Shown: positions 35,269 through 44,665, numbered from the stretch's first letter. The stretch: 53,685 bases of DNA from an uncultured Bacteroidales bacterium (GCA_937926515.1 CALAZZ010000284.1:1-53685); one strand, 5' to 3'. Numbers and translations are program-made. The notes: generated by a model not told the origin, from the letters alone.

Positions 35269-36858
35269 ATGAAAAAATACATTTTTACCCTGATTTATTG
35301 TGTCATTGGCCTATCCGTACTGGCCGGTGGTATTGTTACAAATTCAAACCAAAGTGCAGGCTTTATTCGTAATCCTGCTCAGGATGCAACACTGGGTATC
35401 CATGCAGTTTATTACAACCCGGCAGGTTTAACCCAACTTAATAATGGTTTTCACCTGTCACTCAATAACCAGTTTATTTCGCAAGAACGAACTGTTTCTA
35501 CCTCATTTCCCGGTTTGAATCAAAATACCTTTATTGGTGATGTAAAAGCCCCGCTTTTTCCTTCAGTCTATGCTGTTTTTAAAAGAAACAAAGTTGCAGT
35601 TTCAGTAGGTTTTAATCCAATTGGTGGTGGAGGAAGCGCTGATTATCAGGATGGTCTTCCTTCATTTGAAATGCAGGTTGCTGCATTACCGGGCTTACTT
35701 TCACAAAGTGGAATTCCAACAAAGGACTATAGTTATGAAACTGAATTTAACGGAAGCTCTGTTTATTATGGATTACAAGGTGCTTTTACCTATCAGGTTA
35801 GTGAGGTGGTTTCATTAAGCCTGGGTGCACGTTATGTTATGGTCGACAATATGTACGAAGGCTATCTTCGGGATGTAAGGATCAACCCAATATTTCCTCC
35901 TCTGGGATATGACGGTAGTATGGAGAGTGCGCCTACATTTTTTAGTTCAATGGCCGGCTTGTTTGGCAATTTATCCGGTGTGGCTGAATCACTTCAACCG
36001 CTTGTGCAAGGAGGTGGAGGTGAATTGACCCTGGGTCAGGCTCAAGCTCTTGGTCACCTTTCAGCGGAAGAAGTTGCTGCCATCGCCGGCGGATTCGCAT
36101 TGATTGATCCGAGCATAAACCCTATGATGCTTAATATGGCTCAGATTCAAGGTGCTTATGCACAGGCAACACCTGCCTTTGAACAACAACAGCAAAATAT
36201 GTTGGGCTATGCCGCAGCGACTTCAAACAAGGAAGTCGAAGCATCGCAGAGCGGAACAGGCATTGTACCTATCATTGGAATTAATCTCAACTTTGATGCC
36301 TTAAATATTGGGATCAAATACGAACACAAAGCATCGATAAAAGTGAAGAATGAAACTAAGGTCGATGATGTAGGCCTTTATCCTGATGGAGCAGAGGTAT
36401 CGAATGATATGCCAGCCATGCTTGCCATAGGAGCCTCGTTTGATCTGAGTGAACGTTTAAAGTTGAGTGCCGGTTACCACACTTATTTCGACAAGGATGC
36501 CAGTTATGGTAAGATGTTGAATAACGAGTTTGTGAGTAACGATAAAGTGATTGATAAAAACTTATGGGAATTTGCTATGGGCGTCGACTTTTGGTTAAGT
36601 AACAAATTCATGTTGAGTGCAGGATACCTTTTTACAGAAACCGGAGTGATGAAAGAATACCAGACTGATCTTGGTCATAGCTTGTCAACTTTTTCATTTG
36701 GTGGAGGATTGCTGTTTAGGGCATCTGAAATGATTGATCTGAACCTTGGTGCCATGCGTACATTTTATTCTCCTGATGTGAGAAATTTCGGCTCCTACGG
36801 AGAAACATATGCCCGAAAAGCTTTGGTACTGGCCATTGGACTGGACTTTCATTTCTAA
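35269..36858 (+). CDS. FadL/OmpP1/TodX family outer membrane transporter
   Basis: The protein has 529 residues. A signal peptide (about 1-20) leads into a hatch region with SAGFIRNPAQDATLG and the family motif YYNPAGL (about 46-52). The beta-barrel strands follow and end with LVLAIGLDFHF. FadL channels carry long-chain fatty acids or other hydrophobic molecules across the outer membrane. A segment of about 90 residues (about 225-325), rich in Ala, Gly and Gln and low in strand character, interrupts the barrel and is longer than the loops I expect in FadL. It is monocistronic with a terminator after it. Confidence 0.9.
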   Translation: MKKYIFTLIYCVIGLSVLAGGIVTNSNQSAGFIRNPAQDATLGIHAVYYNPAGLTQLNNGFHLSLNNQFISQERTVSTSFPGLNQNTFIGDVKAPLFPSVYAVFKRNKVAVSVGFNPIGGGGSADYQDGLPSFEMQVAALPGLLSQSGIPTKDYSYETEFNGSSVYYGLQGAFTYQVSEVVSLSLGARYVMVDNMYEGYLRDVRINPIFPPLGYDGSMESAPTFFSSMAGLFGNLSGVAESLQPLVQGGGGELTLGQAQALGHLSAEEVAAIAGGFALIDPSINPMMLNMAQIQGAYAQATPAFEQQQQNMLGYAAATSNKEVEASQSGTGIVPIIGINLNFDALNIGIKYEHKASIKVKNETKVDDVGLYPDGAEVSNDMPAMLAIGASFDLSERLKLSAGYHTYFDKDASYGKMLNNEFVSNDKVIDKNLWEFAMGVDFWLSNKFMLSAGYLFTETGVMKEYQTDLGHSLSTFSFGGGLLFRASEMIDLNLGAMRTFYSPDVRNFGSYGETYARKALVLAIGLDFHF

Positions 36859-36888
36859 ACCTGTACCATATAAATCAGTTAGATATTG

Positions 36889-36930
36889 ATAACACCAGCT
36901 TGAAAATCAGGCTGGTGTTATTAATTTTTT
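36889..36930. terminator. Convergent intrinsic terminator
   Basis: An 11-bp stem, ATAACACCAGC (36889-36899) with GCTGGTGTTAT (36911-36921), and an 11-nt loop, then AATTTTTTAA. It lies between convergent genes and could serve both. Confidence 0.8.
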
Positions 36931-37002
36931 AATACTACACTTTTTAGTTCCTTACGCAGTAAAAGGTTCTAGATTTAGAAGCAATATAACTGATCGGGAA
37001 AA

Positions 37003-38889
37003 TTACCTGGATTTCGGTATCAATTTCTCGTACTGTTCTACTGTGGCTTCATTGAGGCAGGCCTCGATAATTTGGTGGCCAAGTTTAGAAAGTTCGGGAG
37101 TGCGGTATTGCTCAAGTTCTTTTCTGAAAAATTCAGTCAGCATCTCTGCACCCTTGTCGTAGCCCTTGTAACCTACATCGGGTTGGATATAAGTTTTAAG
37201 GAAGCGTGAAGGTACTTTTGAACCTTCCAAAGTGAGGTAATCCAGTTCATAACCCAATAAATGGCATCTTGCCTGACTAAGTTGAGCCGGCCTGAATCTT
37301 GAATTGCCACGACGAGTAAGATACTCCCGCATAAGTAGTTGTGCTCTGAATCCAACCTTCCACACGCCAACATACTGGTTAGGGGTAAGCACATACCTTG
37401 TGTCAGTTTTTGACTTAATTTGCTCTAAAAGCAGGTTGGCATGCCTAACCTTAAGCCCGGTTGCAAAAGGCCAATAAGAGCCGACACCTTCGCTGCCCAT
37501 GCCTGTCTCGTTACCTATAATACTGGGATTGGCATGTCCGCGGGGCGAAACCAACCTCCACAGCCATGCCAGTGCCGGAGGTAAAATATGAAACAGGCCA
37601 ATAATGCCATATGATGGTTCTTCTGCTGTGCATCTGGGAGTGCGCACACCAAAACTACGCACATCTATAGAAACCGGATCGTTGACTACATTATCGAATA
37701 GTTCGCGTGGTACAATTACCCTGGGGTTCGGACAGGGCTTACCAGGCTCATCTTCAATATGATTCCATACGAGAGCTGTGCCTCCAGGATGGGTTTTAAT
37801 GTTTAAAAACAATAATGGTTTTTCGGAATTTATGGTAATTTTTTCAAGTACAGGATCAACGCCATATCCTGTGATGTTATCTGTACGTATAAACCAGGCA
37901 TTTTCAGCATCGATCAACCTTAAACGTTTGCTTTTGGTTTGTACTGATGGGTGCACTGTGGCCATATCATCGCAAACAGGCCTGATCTCACAAAAACGCG
38001 GAATTTGTATGGTTCGTGTTTCACCGGTGATGCTGTTCTGCCCGATCATGACATCGCCATTGGGTTCGCGCACAATGTGTTGCAACATCTCACTCTTACC
38101 ACCTCCACTTGCGCCTTCATGCATAAAACGTGTTACGTTATCGTAAGGACTTATTGATTCAACAGCACTGCAATGTGTTGTTACCCAACCTTCTTCTTCA
38201 CCCATGGTTAATAGCAGGCCATAAATTCCTTTTTTGGCACTTGGGCCTGGATATAGGTTGTAGGAATATATCTCATAGCATTCTTTCCGCCGATTATGCA
38301 CTACTATTTGTTTGCCTTCGAAATGGGTATGTCGAAAAGGAGGAGCAACAAAGATCACGGTTTCAATGGCGGTATCAGGTTGGATGGAATCCAGCGGTAC
38401 AATTTTTTGTAACATGGCTAGTCCCATCGAAAAGAAAGCAGCGTTAGCAGGGGCAATGGCCAATCCGACAGGACTGTTTTCAAAAAGACCTACCTGAAAA
38501 AAGAATACTCCCAGATCCTGATTTTTAAGCCATTCTATAGTATCTTGTCTCAGGCTATCAAATGGCTTACCCATTCTGGTTTCAAATCGCTCTTTGTCAG
38601 TAGGGCCGTCATCGGCAATCAGCATGGTGTCAGGGTCACGACGGCGCATATAGGGCTCTGTATAATTGGCAGAAATGCCATTACTCACTTTATGAACAAT
38701 AGCCTCGGTGAGCCTACCCTTACCTTCAACCTCATACTGAACCTTGAATTCCAAGCCATTTTCCGGACCAAGACATGCCTCAGCAATTTCTTCATAAGTT
38801 TCAAAAATGCGAATTTCGCCCTTACCTTCATTGAATATATTTTTCGCCGCCTCGGGAAGTTTAAAATGGAATGATTGTGGATCGTTCAT
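37003..38889 (-). CDS. DUF4914-type protein with PEPCK-like nucleotide-binding motif
   Basis: The protein has 628 residues and no signal peptide. Residues about 259-268 read GASGGGKSEM, a Walker-A-like loop that resembles the kinase-1 loop of phosphoenolpyruvate carboxykinase (GxSGxGKT). It is preceded by FMHE and followed by GQNSITGETR and by a region with CEIRPVCDDMATVHPS, all typical of a large single-domain enzyme. I recall this as the DUF4914 family, found in Bacteroidota and Firmicutes. The catalytic function is unknown; PEPCK itself is excluded by length and overall sequence. A TTG/TAGTTTTG promoter lies upstream (38915-38943). It stands alone between convergent and same-strand neighbours. 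Confidence 0.7.
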   Translation of the reverse strand: MNDPQSFHFKLPEAAKNIFNEGKGEIRIFETYEEIAEACLGPENGLEFKVQYEVEGKGRLTEAIVHKVSNGISANYTEPYMRRRDPDTMLIADDGPTDKERFETRMGKPFDSLRQDTIEWLKNQDLGVFFFQVGLFENSPVGLAIAPANAAFFSMGLAMLQKIVPLDSIQPDTAIETVIFVAPPFRHTHFEGKQIVVHNRRKECYEIYSYNLYPGPSAKKGIYGLLLTMGEEEGWVTTHCSAVESISPYDNVTRFMHEGASGGGKSEMLQHIVREPNGDVMIGQNSITGETRTIQIPRFCEIRPVCDDMATVHPSVQTKSKRLRLIDAENAWFIRTDNITGYGVDPVLEKITINSEKPLLFLNIKTHPGGTALVWNHIEDEPGKPCPNPRVIVPRELFDNVVNDPVSIDVRSFGVRTPRCTAEEPSYGIIGLFHILPPALAWLWRLVSPRGHANPSIIGNETGMGSEGVGSYWPFATGLKVRHANLLLEQIKSKTDTRYVLTPNQYVGVWKVGFRAQLLMREYLTRRGNSRFRPAQLSQARCHLLGYELDYLTLEGSKVPSRFLKTYIQPDVGYKGYDKGAEMLTEFFRKELEQYRTPELSKLGHQIIEACLNEATVEQYEKLIPKSR

Positions 38890-38914
38890 TTATCTTTATC
38901 TTTATGTTAATACT

Positions 38915-38943
38915 CAAAACTAATGAAATTATTCCGATATCAA
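38915..38943 (-). promoter_or_regulatory. Promoter for the DUF4914-type gene
   Basis: On the minus strand TTG (38941-38943), 18 nt, then TAGTTTTG (38915-38922), a perfect -7 box. The ATG is 26 nt downstream. Confidence 0.5.
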
Positions 38944-39128
38944 TAAGTTATTTCATGATAAATTCCAAAAGACAGTTTACACACGATTGCAGCCAATAAG
39001 TTGTTTGATATTGGTGGCCTACTGGCAGCTTTCAGCTTCAAAACTATCTGCAATGCACTTTTAATAAAAGAGACAACAACTCAGATAAATACAAAGGGCT
39101 TGCAATTAATTTCAATTTAACCAATTGC

Positions 39129-40556
39129 TCATCTTCTTTCCAAAAGGACAACATTTTCAACATGATGGGTTTGAGGAAACATGTCAAAAGGCTGTATAGA
39201 TCTGATCGTGTATTTTTCATCTAACAATGCGATGTCTCTCGCTTGTGTTGCAGGATTGCAACTTATGTAGATGATTTTGCCAGCTTCCATATTTAGCAAC
39301 TGACGAATGACTTTTTCATGCATCCCGGCCCGTGGTGGATCGGTTATGACGACATCAGGTGAGCCATAAGTATTAAGAAATACTTCGTCAAGTATATGGG
39401 CTAAATCACCGGCAACGAATTCAGTATTTTCTATTCCATTTATAACTGAATTCTGCCGGGCATCCTCTACGGCCTTCTCAACATACTCAATTCCTACAAC
39501 TTTTTTCACGCTGCGGGCAATGTAATTTGCAATTGTTCCTGTGCCGGTATACATGTCAAATACCAGCTCATTACCCCGAAAATTCGCAAGGTCAAATGTT
39601 TTTTTGTAAAGGCGTTCAGCCTGAATAGGATTGGTTTGATAAAATGACACCGGACCTATTTGATAACTGATATCATCCTGCCCATTAACCGGCGCCTTCA
39701 TGATCTCTGTGATGAAGGGCTTGCCATGAAAAAGTTGAACAGGCAGATCATTGATGGTGTCATTTTTTTTAGGATTAATCACATACATGAGTGAAGTGAT
39801 TTCAGGGAATCGTTTGTTTATCTCAGGAAGTATATAATCTTGAATACGTTGATCTTCGTGCCCAACTACGAGTATAACCATTAGTTCACCGGTAGTTGCA
39901 GTTCTTATGATAAGATTTCGTAGAAGTCCTTCATGCTTTCTTACATCATAGAACGTTAATTGATGCTTCAAGGCAAGCTCCTTAATCAAAAGCCTGATTG
40001 CATTCGATGGTTCTTGCTGAAGATGACATTCGTCAATGTCTAGAATCCTGTCAAACATACCCGGAAGATGAAAACCCAGTCCATTGAGCTCAGAATCGTT
40101 TTTTGTGCCTGAAGGTGCTCCATCAGTAAGCCACTTCCGATTCGAGAAAGTGAACTCCAGTTTATTACGGTAGTGATATTCTAATTCTGATCCTATGATC
40201 GGACTGATTGAAGAAAATTTTACTTTGGCAATACGTTGCAGGCTGTCTTTTACTTGTTTCTGCTTATAATGCAGCTGCCATTTGTAATCTAGATGTTGCC
40301 ATTTGCAGCCACCACATAGGCCAAAATGATTGCAAACCGGCTCTGTACGCTTCTCTGAAATCTTATGATAACGCAGTATATTTCCCTGATAATAATTTCG
40401 TTTCTTTTTATAAACCTCCAGGTCAACCACATCACCTGGTGCACCAAATGGAATAAATACAACCTGATCGGATGGCTTGGCTACCGAAACGCCTTCAGCA
40501 CCCGCATCGATAATCTCAACTTTCTCATAATTAATTAATTGTCTTCTTTTCTTCAT
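39129..40556 (-). CDS. rlmD: 23S rRNA (uracil-5-)-methyltransferase, RlmD/RumA type
   Basis: The protein has 475 residues from the ATG at 40556 (MKKRRQLINYEK). A TRAM domain comes first (about 8-65). Cysteines CNHFGLCGGC (about 73-82), with a further one downstream, would hold an iron-sulfur cluster. The SAM-binding core has MYTGTGTIANYIA and GIEYVEKAVEDA; DPPRAGMH and SCNPATQARD complete the catalytic site, with Cys in SCNP as the nucleophile. The enzyme makes 5-methyluridine in rRNA; RlmD, RlmC and TrmA cannot be told apart by sequence alone. The upstream ATG at 40583 lies by the TAGCTTTG -7 box and is likely ahead of the transcript start. Confidence 0.88.
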   Translation of the reverse strand: MKKRRQLINYEKVEIIDAGAEGVSVAKPSDQVVFIPFGAPGDVVDLEVYKKKRNYYQGNILRYHKISEKRTEPVCNHFGLCGGCKWQHLDYKWQLHYKQKQVKDSLQRIAKVKFSSISPIIGSELEYHYRNKLEFTFSNRKWLTDGAPSGTKNDSELNGLGFHLPGMFDRILDIDECHLQQEPSNAIRLLIKELALKHQLTFYDVRKHEGLLRNLIIRTATTGELMVILVVGHEDQRIQDYILPEINKRFPEITSLMYVINPKKNDTINDLPVQLFHGKPFITEIMKAPVNGQDDISYQIGPVSFYQTNPIQAERLYKKTFDLANFRGNELVFDMYTGTGTIANYIARSVKKVVGIEYVEKAVEDARQNSVINGIENTEFVAGDLAHILDEVFLNTYGSPDVVITDPPRAGMHEKVIRQLLNMEAGKIIYISCNPATQARDIALLDEKYTIRSIQPFDMFPQTHHVENVVLLERR

Positions 40557-40584
40557 GTGGTTACACTTAGTGTGAATAGGCATG

Positions 40585-40617
40585 CAAAGCTACAAATAAG
40601 AAATGTTGTATGTTAAA
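40585..40617 (-). promoter_or_regulatory. Promoter for the RlmD-type gene
   Basis: On the minus strand TTTA (40614-40617), 21 nt, then TAGCTTTG (40585-40592), a perfect -7 box. Transcription would begin near 40579, after the 40583 ATG. Confidence 0.5.
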
Positions 40618-40648
40618 GAGGATTGCTGTTGAGTTAGCACTTATGATT

Positions 40649-40680
40649 TTTGGGGCAAGATTGATAAATTGATAACTTTG
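40649..40680 (+). promoter_or_regulatory. Promoter for nnr
   Basis: TTTG (40649-40652), exactly 20 nt, then TAACTTTG (40673-40680): a full match to the Bacteroidota consensus. The ATG is 16 nt downstream, so the leader would be about 10 nt. It lies back to back with the divergent rlmD promoter. Confidence 0.75.
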
Positions 40681-40696
40681 CATCAAAGCGGCACAC

Positions 40697-42205
40697 ATGA
40701 AAATACTCCCGATTGATAAAATACGAGAGGCTGATAAATATACTATTGAGCATGAACCAATTTCTTCAATCGATTTAATGGAACGTGCAGCTGGCAGTCT
40801 ATATGAACAAATCAAGCCTAAGTTATCTCAAAGTCAGCGCATCATGGTGTTTGCAGGCCCCGGTAATAATGGTGGTGATGGTTTGGTTTTGAGCAGGCTA
40901 TTAACCAGTGATGGATTTACTGTAGCTACATATATCGTCCATTTTACCGACCGGTTCAGTGATGATTTCAATGTAAACCTTGAGCGACTGAAACAGTTAG
41001 ACTCTAAAGTATATCATATTTCAAGCCGAAAAGATTTACCTGAAATAGAAGCAAATAATCTTGTCATTGATGCTATTTTTGGGTCAGGACTGAACAGACC
41101 CGCAGAAGGAATTGCAGCCAGGGTAATTGATCAGATCAATCAATCCGGAGCTGTTGTAATTGCGGTGGATATCCCCTCGGGCTTATTTGCTGATCAATAT
41201 ATCGATTCTAAAAAACACAGTGTGGTACAAGCAGACTACACATATAGTTTTCAGTTTGCTAAGTTGGCTTTTTTAATGGCTGAGAATGATTCTTTTGTGG
41301 GACGATGGGAGATTGTACCTATTGGTTTGCACAGCGATTTTATTGAGCGTGTCGAAACGCATGATTATATGCTTACACCTGAAGTACCGAGGCCAATGTT
41401 GAGACTTCGGCCAAAATTTTCACATAAAGGTATTTATGGACATGCGTTGCTAATAGCCGGATCAAAAAATAAACTTGGGGCTGCCTTACTGGCAGCTGAA
41501 TCATGCTTGCGGTCGGGTGTGGGACTTCTACACATTCATCTTCCGGCAGACACCGGACAACCAATCTATGCAAGGCTACCCGAAGCCATGATTAGCTATG
41601 ACACATCGAAAGATTACTTTACCCACCTGCCTGATCTGTCTGGTTTTAATGCAATTGGAATTGGACCAGGAATTGGTACTGGTGTTGAAACCTCCAAAGC
41701 ATTAAAACTCCTTATTCAAGATGTTGGTTTTCCATTGGTAATTGATGCAGATGCATTGAATATTTTATCAGGAAATAAAACCTGGTTGTCTTTTTTACCA
41801 CCTGATAGCATCCTTACACCACACCCAAAAGAATTTGAACGGCTGGCAGGGAAATCAGCAAATAGCTTTGAACGCTTACAGTTGCAACGTGATTTTTCGG
41901 TACGTTTTGGTTTATATGTGGTGCTTAAGGGAGCTCACACAAGCATCACTACCCCAAAAGGAAATTGTTGGTTTAATACAAGTGGAAATCCCGGAATGGC
42001 AACTGCCGGTAGTGGAGATGTCCTAACCGGTATTATTTTAGGTCTGTTGGCTCAGGGCTATAAACCGGTCGAAGCAGCATTGCTGGGGGTTTATCTTCAT
42101 GGTTTGGCAGGCGATCTTGCCACAGAAGAATATGGCATGGAGGCAACCATTGCATCCGATATCAGCAGGCATTTGGGCAAGGCGTTTGGCAAGTTAAAGG
42201 GATAG
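40697..42205 (+). CDS. nnr: Bifunctional NAD(P)H-hydrate repair enzyme (epimerase and dehydratase)
   Basis: The protein has 502 residues. The N-terminal YjeF_N epimerase domain (about 1-215) contains GPGNNGGDGLVLSRLL near 53-68. The C-terminal ribokinase-like dehydratase domain (about 235-500) has KGIYGHALLIAGS, GIGPGIGTG and GSGDVLTGIILGLLAQG near 437-453. The enzyme repairs hydrated NAD(P)H: the first domain interconverts S and R forms, the second dehydrates the S form using ADP or ATP. This fusion is usual in bacteria. The following gene, glmM, starts 43 bp after its stop. Confidence 0.95.
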   Translation: MKILPIDKIREADKYTIEHEPISSIDLMERAAGSLYEQIKPKLSQSQRIMVFAGPGNNGGDGLVLSRLLTSDGFTVATYIVHFTDRFSDDFNVNLERLKQLDSKVYHISSRKDLPEIEANNLVIDAIFGSGLNRPAEGIAARVIDQINQSGAVVIAVDIPSGLFADQYIDSKKHSVVQADYTYSFQFAKLAFLMAENDSFVGRWEIVPIGLHSDFIERVETHDYMLTPEVPRPMLRLRPKFSHKGIYGHALLIAGSKNKLGAALLAAESCLRSGVGLLHIHLPADTGQPIYARLPEAMISYDTSKDYFTHLPDLSGFNAIGIGPGIGTGVETSKALKLLIQDVGFPLVIDADALNILSGNKTWLSFLPPDSILTPHPKEFERLAGKSANSFERLQLQRDFSVRFGLYVVLKGAHTSITTPKGNCWFNTSGNPGMATAGSGDVLTGIILGLLAQGYKPVEAALLGVYLHGLAGDLATEEYGMEATIASDISRHLGKAFGKLKG

Positions 42206-42248
42206 CAATTACAAGACTAACAATTGTACAAACATTAAATACTTTTTT

Positions 42249-43637
42249 ATGACATTGATAAAGTCCATATCGGGAATAAGGGGAACCATTGGCGGAGAAC
42301 CTGGTGATTCATTGAGCCCTTTGGATCTGGTTAAGTTCACGGCAGCTTTTGCAAAATTTCTCAAAATATCCTCAACAAAAGCTAATCCATCGGTAGTTGT
42401 TGGACGTGATGCACGGGTTTCAGGTGAAATGGTTAATAAGATTGTTTGTGGAACTTTCATGTCCTGCGGATTTAATGTTACAGACATTGGCGTCACAACC
42501 ACACCCACAGTGGCAATTGCAACTACCAAGATGAAGGCTGACGGAGCAGTGGTAGTAACAGCCAGTCATAATCCTGCACAATGGAATGCACTTAAATTGC
42601 TGAATGAAAAAGGTGAGTTTATCAATGCGGAAGAAGGAAATAAGGTAATAGAACTGGCAGATAATGAGTATTTTGATTTTGTTTCCTTTGATAGGATTGG
42701 AACTTATGAGCAAGACAGCAGTTGGATGGATAAGCATATTGAGCTGATTCTTAAATTGCCTCTCGTAGATATTCAAGCAATTAAGAAGGCCCAATATACC
42801 ATTGTGGTTGACGCAGTGAATTCAGGAGGGGGGATTGCGATTCCAAAACTACTTCATGCCTTGGGCGTTGCCCATGTGCATGAGCTTCACTGTACGCCTG
42901 ATGGAAAGTTCCCGCATAATCCTGAGCCATTGCCCATTCATTTAGCCGAGCTGTCCGAATTGGTAATTAAGATGAAGGCTGATCTGGGTTTTGCTGTTGA
43001 TCCCGATGTTGACCGCCTCGCCATTGTTGATGAAAACGGAGAGATGTTTGGAGAGGAATATACCTTGGTTGCTGTGGCAGATTATGTGATGCAAAACGAA
43101 GTTGGCAATGCAGTATCGAATCTGTCCTCTTCAAGGGCATTACGCGATATTGCAACGAAACATGACAGGCAGTATTTTGCTTCTGCCGTGGGTGAAGTCA
43201 ATGTGGTGGAAACGATGAAATCTACTGATGCTGTTATTGGTGGGGAGGGCAATGGCGGTGTAATTTATCCTGCTCTACACTATGGAAGAGATGCCTTGGT
43301 TGGAATTGCACTTTTTTTAAGTTCACTCGCTAGATCAGGTTTGGGTTGTTCAGCCCTTCGCAACCAATACCCTAGATACGAGATGGTTAAAGACAGAATT
43401 CAGCTTTCGAAGGACTTGGATATCGAACAGCTTTTCAAAGAGGTCGCGAAGGTTTATCAGAATGAACAGTTAAATACTACTGACGGCATCAAGATTGATT
43501 TTGAGCATGGTTGGGTGCACCTGCGAAAATCTAATACTGAACCTATTGTCAGAATATATGCTGAGGCCAATGATTTGCAGCAGGCCAGGGAATTAACCAG
43601 CAAATTGATTGTACTTATAGGTAAACTAACAAAATGA
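42249..43637 (+). CDS. glmM: Phosphoglucosamine mutase (GlmM-type phosphohexomutase)
   Basis: The protein has 462 residues of alpha-D-phosphohexomutase type. The N-terminal GIRGTIGG contacts the phosphate; the catalytic Ser106 is in VTASHNPAQWNALK; the metal loop is DPDVDRLAIVDE (about 243-254); the sugar-binding GEGNGGVIYP (about 333-342) fits GlmM of archaea and Bacteroidota better than classical phosphomannomutases; the phosphate loop RKSNTEPIVRIYAEA (about 420-434) ends the fold. It converts glucosamine-6-P to glucosamine-1-P for cell-wall precursors. Phosphomannomutase is the alternative. Confidence 0.88.
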   Translation: MTLIKSISGIRGTIGGEPGDSLSPLDLVKFTAAFAKFLKISSTKANPSVVVGRDARVSGEMVNKIVCGTFMSCGFNVTDIGVTTTPTVAIATTKMKADGAVVVTASHNPAQWNALKLLNEKGEFINAEEGNKVIELADNEYFDFVSFDRIGTYEQDSSWMDKHIELILKLPLVDIQAIKKAQYTIVVDAVNSGGGIAIPKLLHALGVAHVHELHCTPDGKFPHNPEPLPIHLAELSELVIKMKADLGFAVDPDVDRLAIVDENGEMFGEEYTLVAVADYVMQNEVGNAVSNLSSSRALRDIATKHDRQYFASAVGEVNVVETMKSTDAVIGGEGNGGVIYPALHYGRDALVGIALFLSSLARSGLGCSALRNQYPRYEMVKDRIQLSKDLDIEQLFKEVAKVYQNEQLNTTDGIKIDFEHGWVHLRKSNTEPIVRIYAEANDLQQARELTSKLIVLIGKLTK

Positions 43638-43729
43638 TCTTAATAACTTTAATCATGATAGTTGAAAGCTGATCAGCAATTTGATAAATTCGGCATGAAA
43701 TTCCAAACAGTTTGATTAGGACAAAGCAC

Positions 43730-43957
43730 ATGGCTATGAAAAGACAAAAGCCAAAAAAACGTAAATACAAGACAATAACCCTCAAACTTTCAGCACGGCA
43801 AAGCAAATCCTTGAATAATTATTGTGAAGCGCGAAATACCACTCCCAATAAACTAATCAAAAAGAATATAGCACGTTATCTTAATGGGTTTGAGAAATCT
43901 GTGCCTGAAAAATATCATGTTTCTGACAGACAGCTGGATTTGTTTAACGAAGATTGA
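43730..43957 (+). CDS. Small basic protein, possibly ribbon-helix-helix-like
   Basis: The protein has 75 residues from the ATG at 43730 (an in-frame TTG at 43712 is less likely). The N-terminus is very basic (MKRQKPKKRKYK), followed by TITLKLSARQSKSLNNYCEA, which looks like a beta-strand and helix of a ribbon-helix-helix fold, then NTTPNKLIKKNIARYL. It may bind DNA or RNA. It ends 8 bp from the convergent recR gene and 92 bp after glmM. I do not recognise a named family. Confidence 0.62.
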   Translation: MAMKRQKPKKRKYKTITLKLSARQSKSLNNYCEARNTTPNKLIKKNIARYLNGFEKSVPEKYHVSDRQLDLFNED

Positions 43958-43965
43958 AATTGCCC

Positions 43966-44571
43966 TTATTCAAAAGGTACCCGATTCAAAATTGACCTGC
44001 CAAGTGTGATTTCATCCGCATATTCGAGCGCATCCCCGATAGCCACACCTTTGGCAATAGTGGTCACCTTTAGCTTGTATTCTTTAATAAGCTTATAAAT
44101 ATAGAATCCTGTGGTATCGCCTTCAATGGTTGCCTGTAATGCCAATATGATCTCTTTGATTGGTTCCTGGCTTAATCTTTCTTGCAGGCTATCAATGGTA
44201 AGTTGTTTAGGCCCAATTCCTTCAATTGGATTGATTACTCCTCCGAGAACATGATATAGGCCATTATATGTTGATGTACGCTCAATAGCCATTACATCGC
44301 GCATATCTTCCACAACACAAATGGTATTTTCATCACGTCGTGGATTCCTGCAAATACTGCATAGTTCAGTATCGGAAAGATTGTGGCACCGTGAACAGAA
44401 ATGAATCTGATTACGCATACGGCTCAGCGCATTGGCAAGGGTCTCAGTACGTAGTTTATCTTCACGCAACAGGTGCAGAGCCAATCGTAATGCTGTCTTT
44501 TTACCAATGCCAGGTAAACGCGACAATTCACTTACAGCGTTTTCCAATAAGTTTGACGAGAATTCAGCCAC
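43966..44571 (-). CDS. recR: Recombination mediator protein RecR
   Basis: The protein has 201 residues from the GTG at 44571. The N-terminal helix-hairpin-helix is SRLPGIGKKTALRLALHLL; the zinc finger CSRCHNLSDTELCSICRNP (four cysteines, about 51-69) follows; the Toprim domain starts ICVVEDMRDVMAIE, and the C-terminus ends GRSILNRVPFE. It acts in RecFOR gap repair. The open frame extends to a TTG at 44589, but that codon is inside a TATTTTTG promoter box (44587-44594), so the shorter start is preferred and matches the family's usual N-terminus. Confidence 0.95.
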   Translation of the reverse strand: MAEFSSNLLENAVSELSRLPGIGKKTALRLALHLLREDKLRTETLANALSRMRNQIHFCSRCHNLSDTELCSICRNPRRDENTICVVEDMRDVMAIERTSTYNGLYHVLGGVINPIEGIGPKQLTIDSLQERLSQEPIKEIILALQATIEGDTTGFYIYKLIKEYKLKVTTIAKGVAIGDALEYADEITLGRSILNRVPFE

Positions 44572-44586
44572 CCTGTCTTTTTTTGG

Positions 44587-44594
44587 CAAAAATA
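44587..44594 (-). promoter_or_regulatory. Promoter -7 box for recR
   Basis: The minus strand reads TATTTTTG, 15 nt upstream of the GTG start. It lies about 20 nt from the divergent promoter of the MORN-type gene, so the two face away from one another across a short shared region. Confidence 0.45.
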
Positions 44595-44612
44595 ATCAGT
44601 TTTGACCACTTT

Positions 44613-44644
44613 ATTGGTAGAATTGCTCCGAAGCATTAACTTTG
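44613..44644 (+). promoter_or_regulatory. Promoter for the MORN-variant gene
   Basis: ATTG (44613-44616), 20 nt, then TAACTTTG (44637-44644). The box overlaps a TTG and abuts an ATG that are in frame with the gene, so the true start is likely the later ATG at 44666. Confidence 0.6.
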
Positions 44645-44665
44645 ATGAATAATTATAACATTGAT

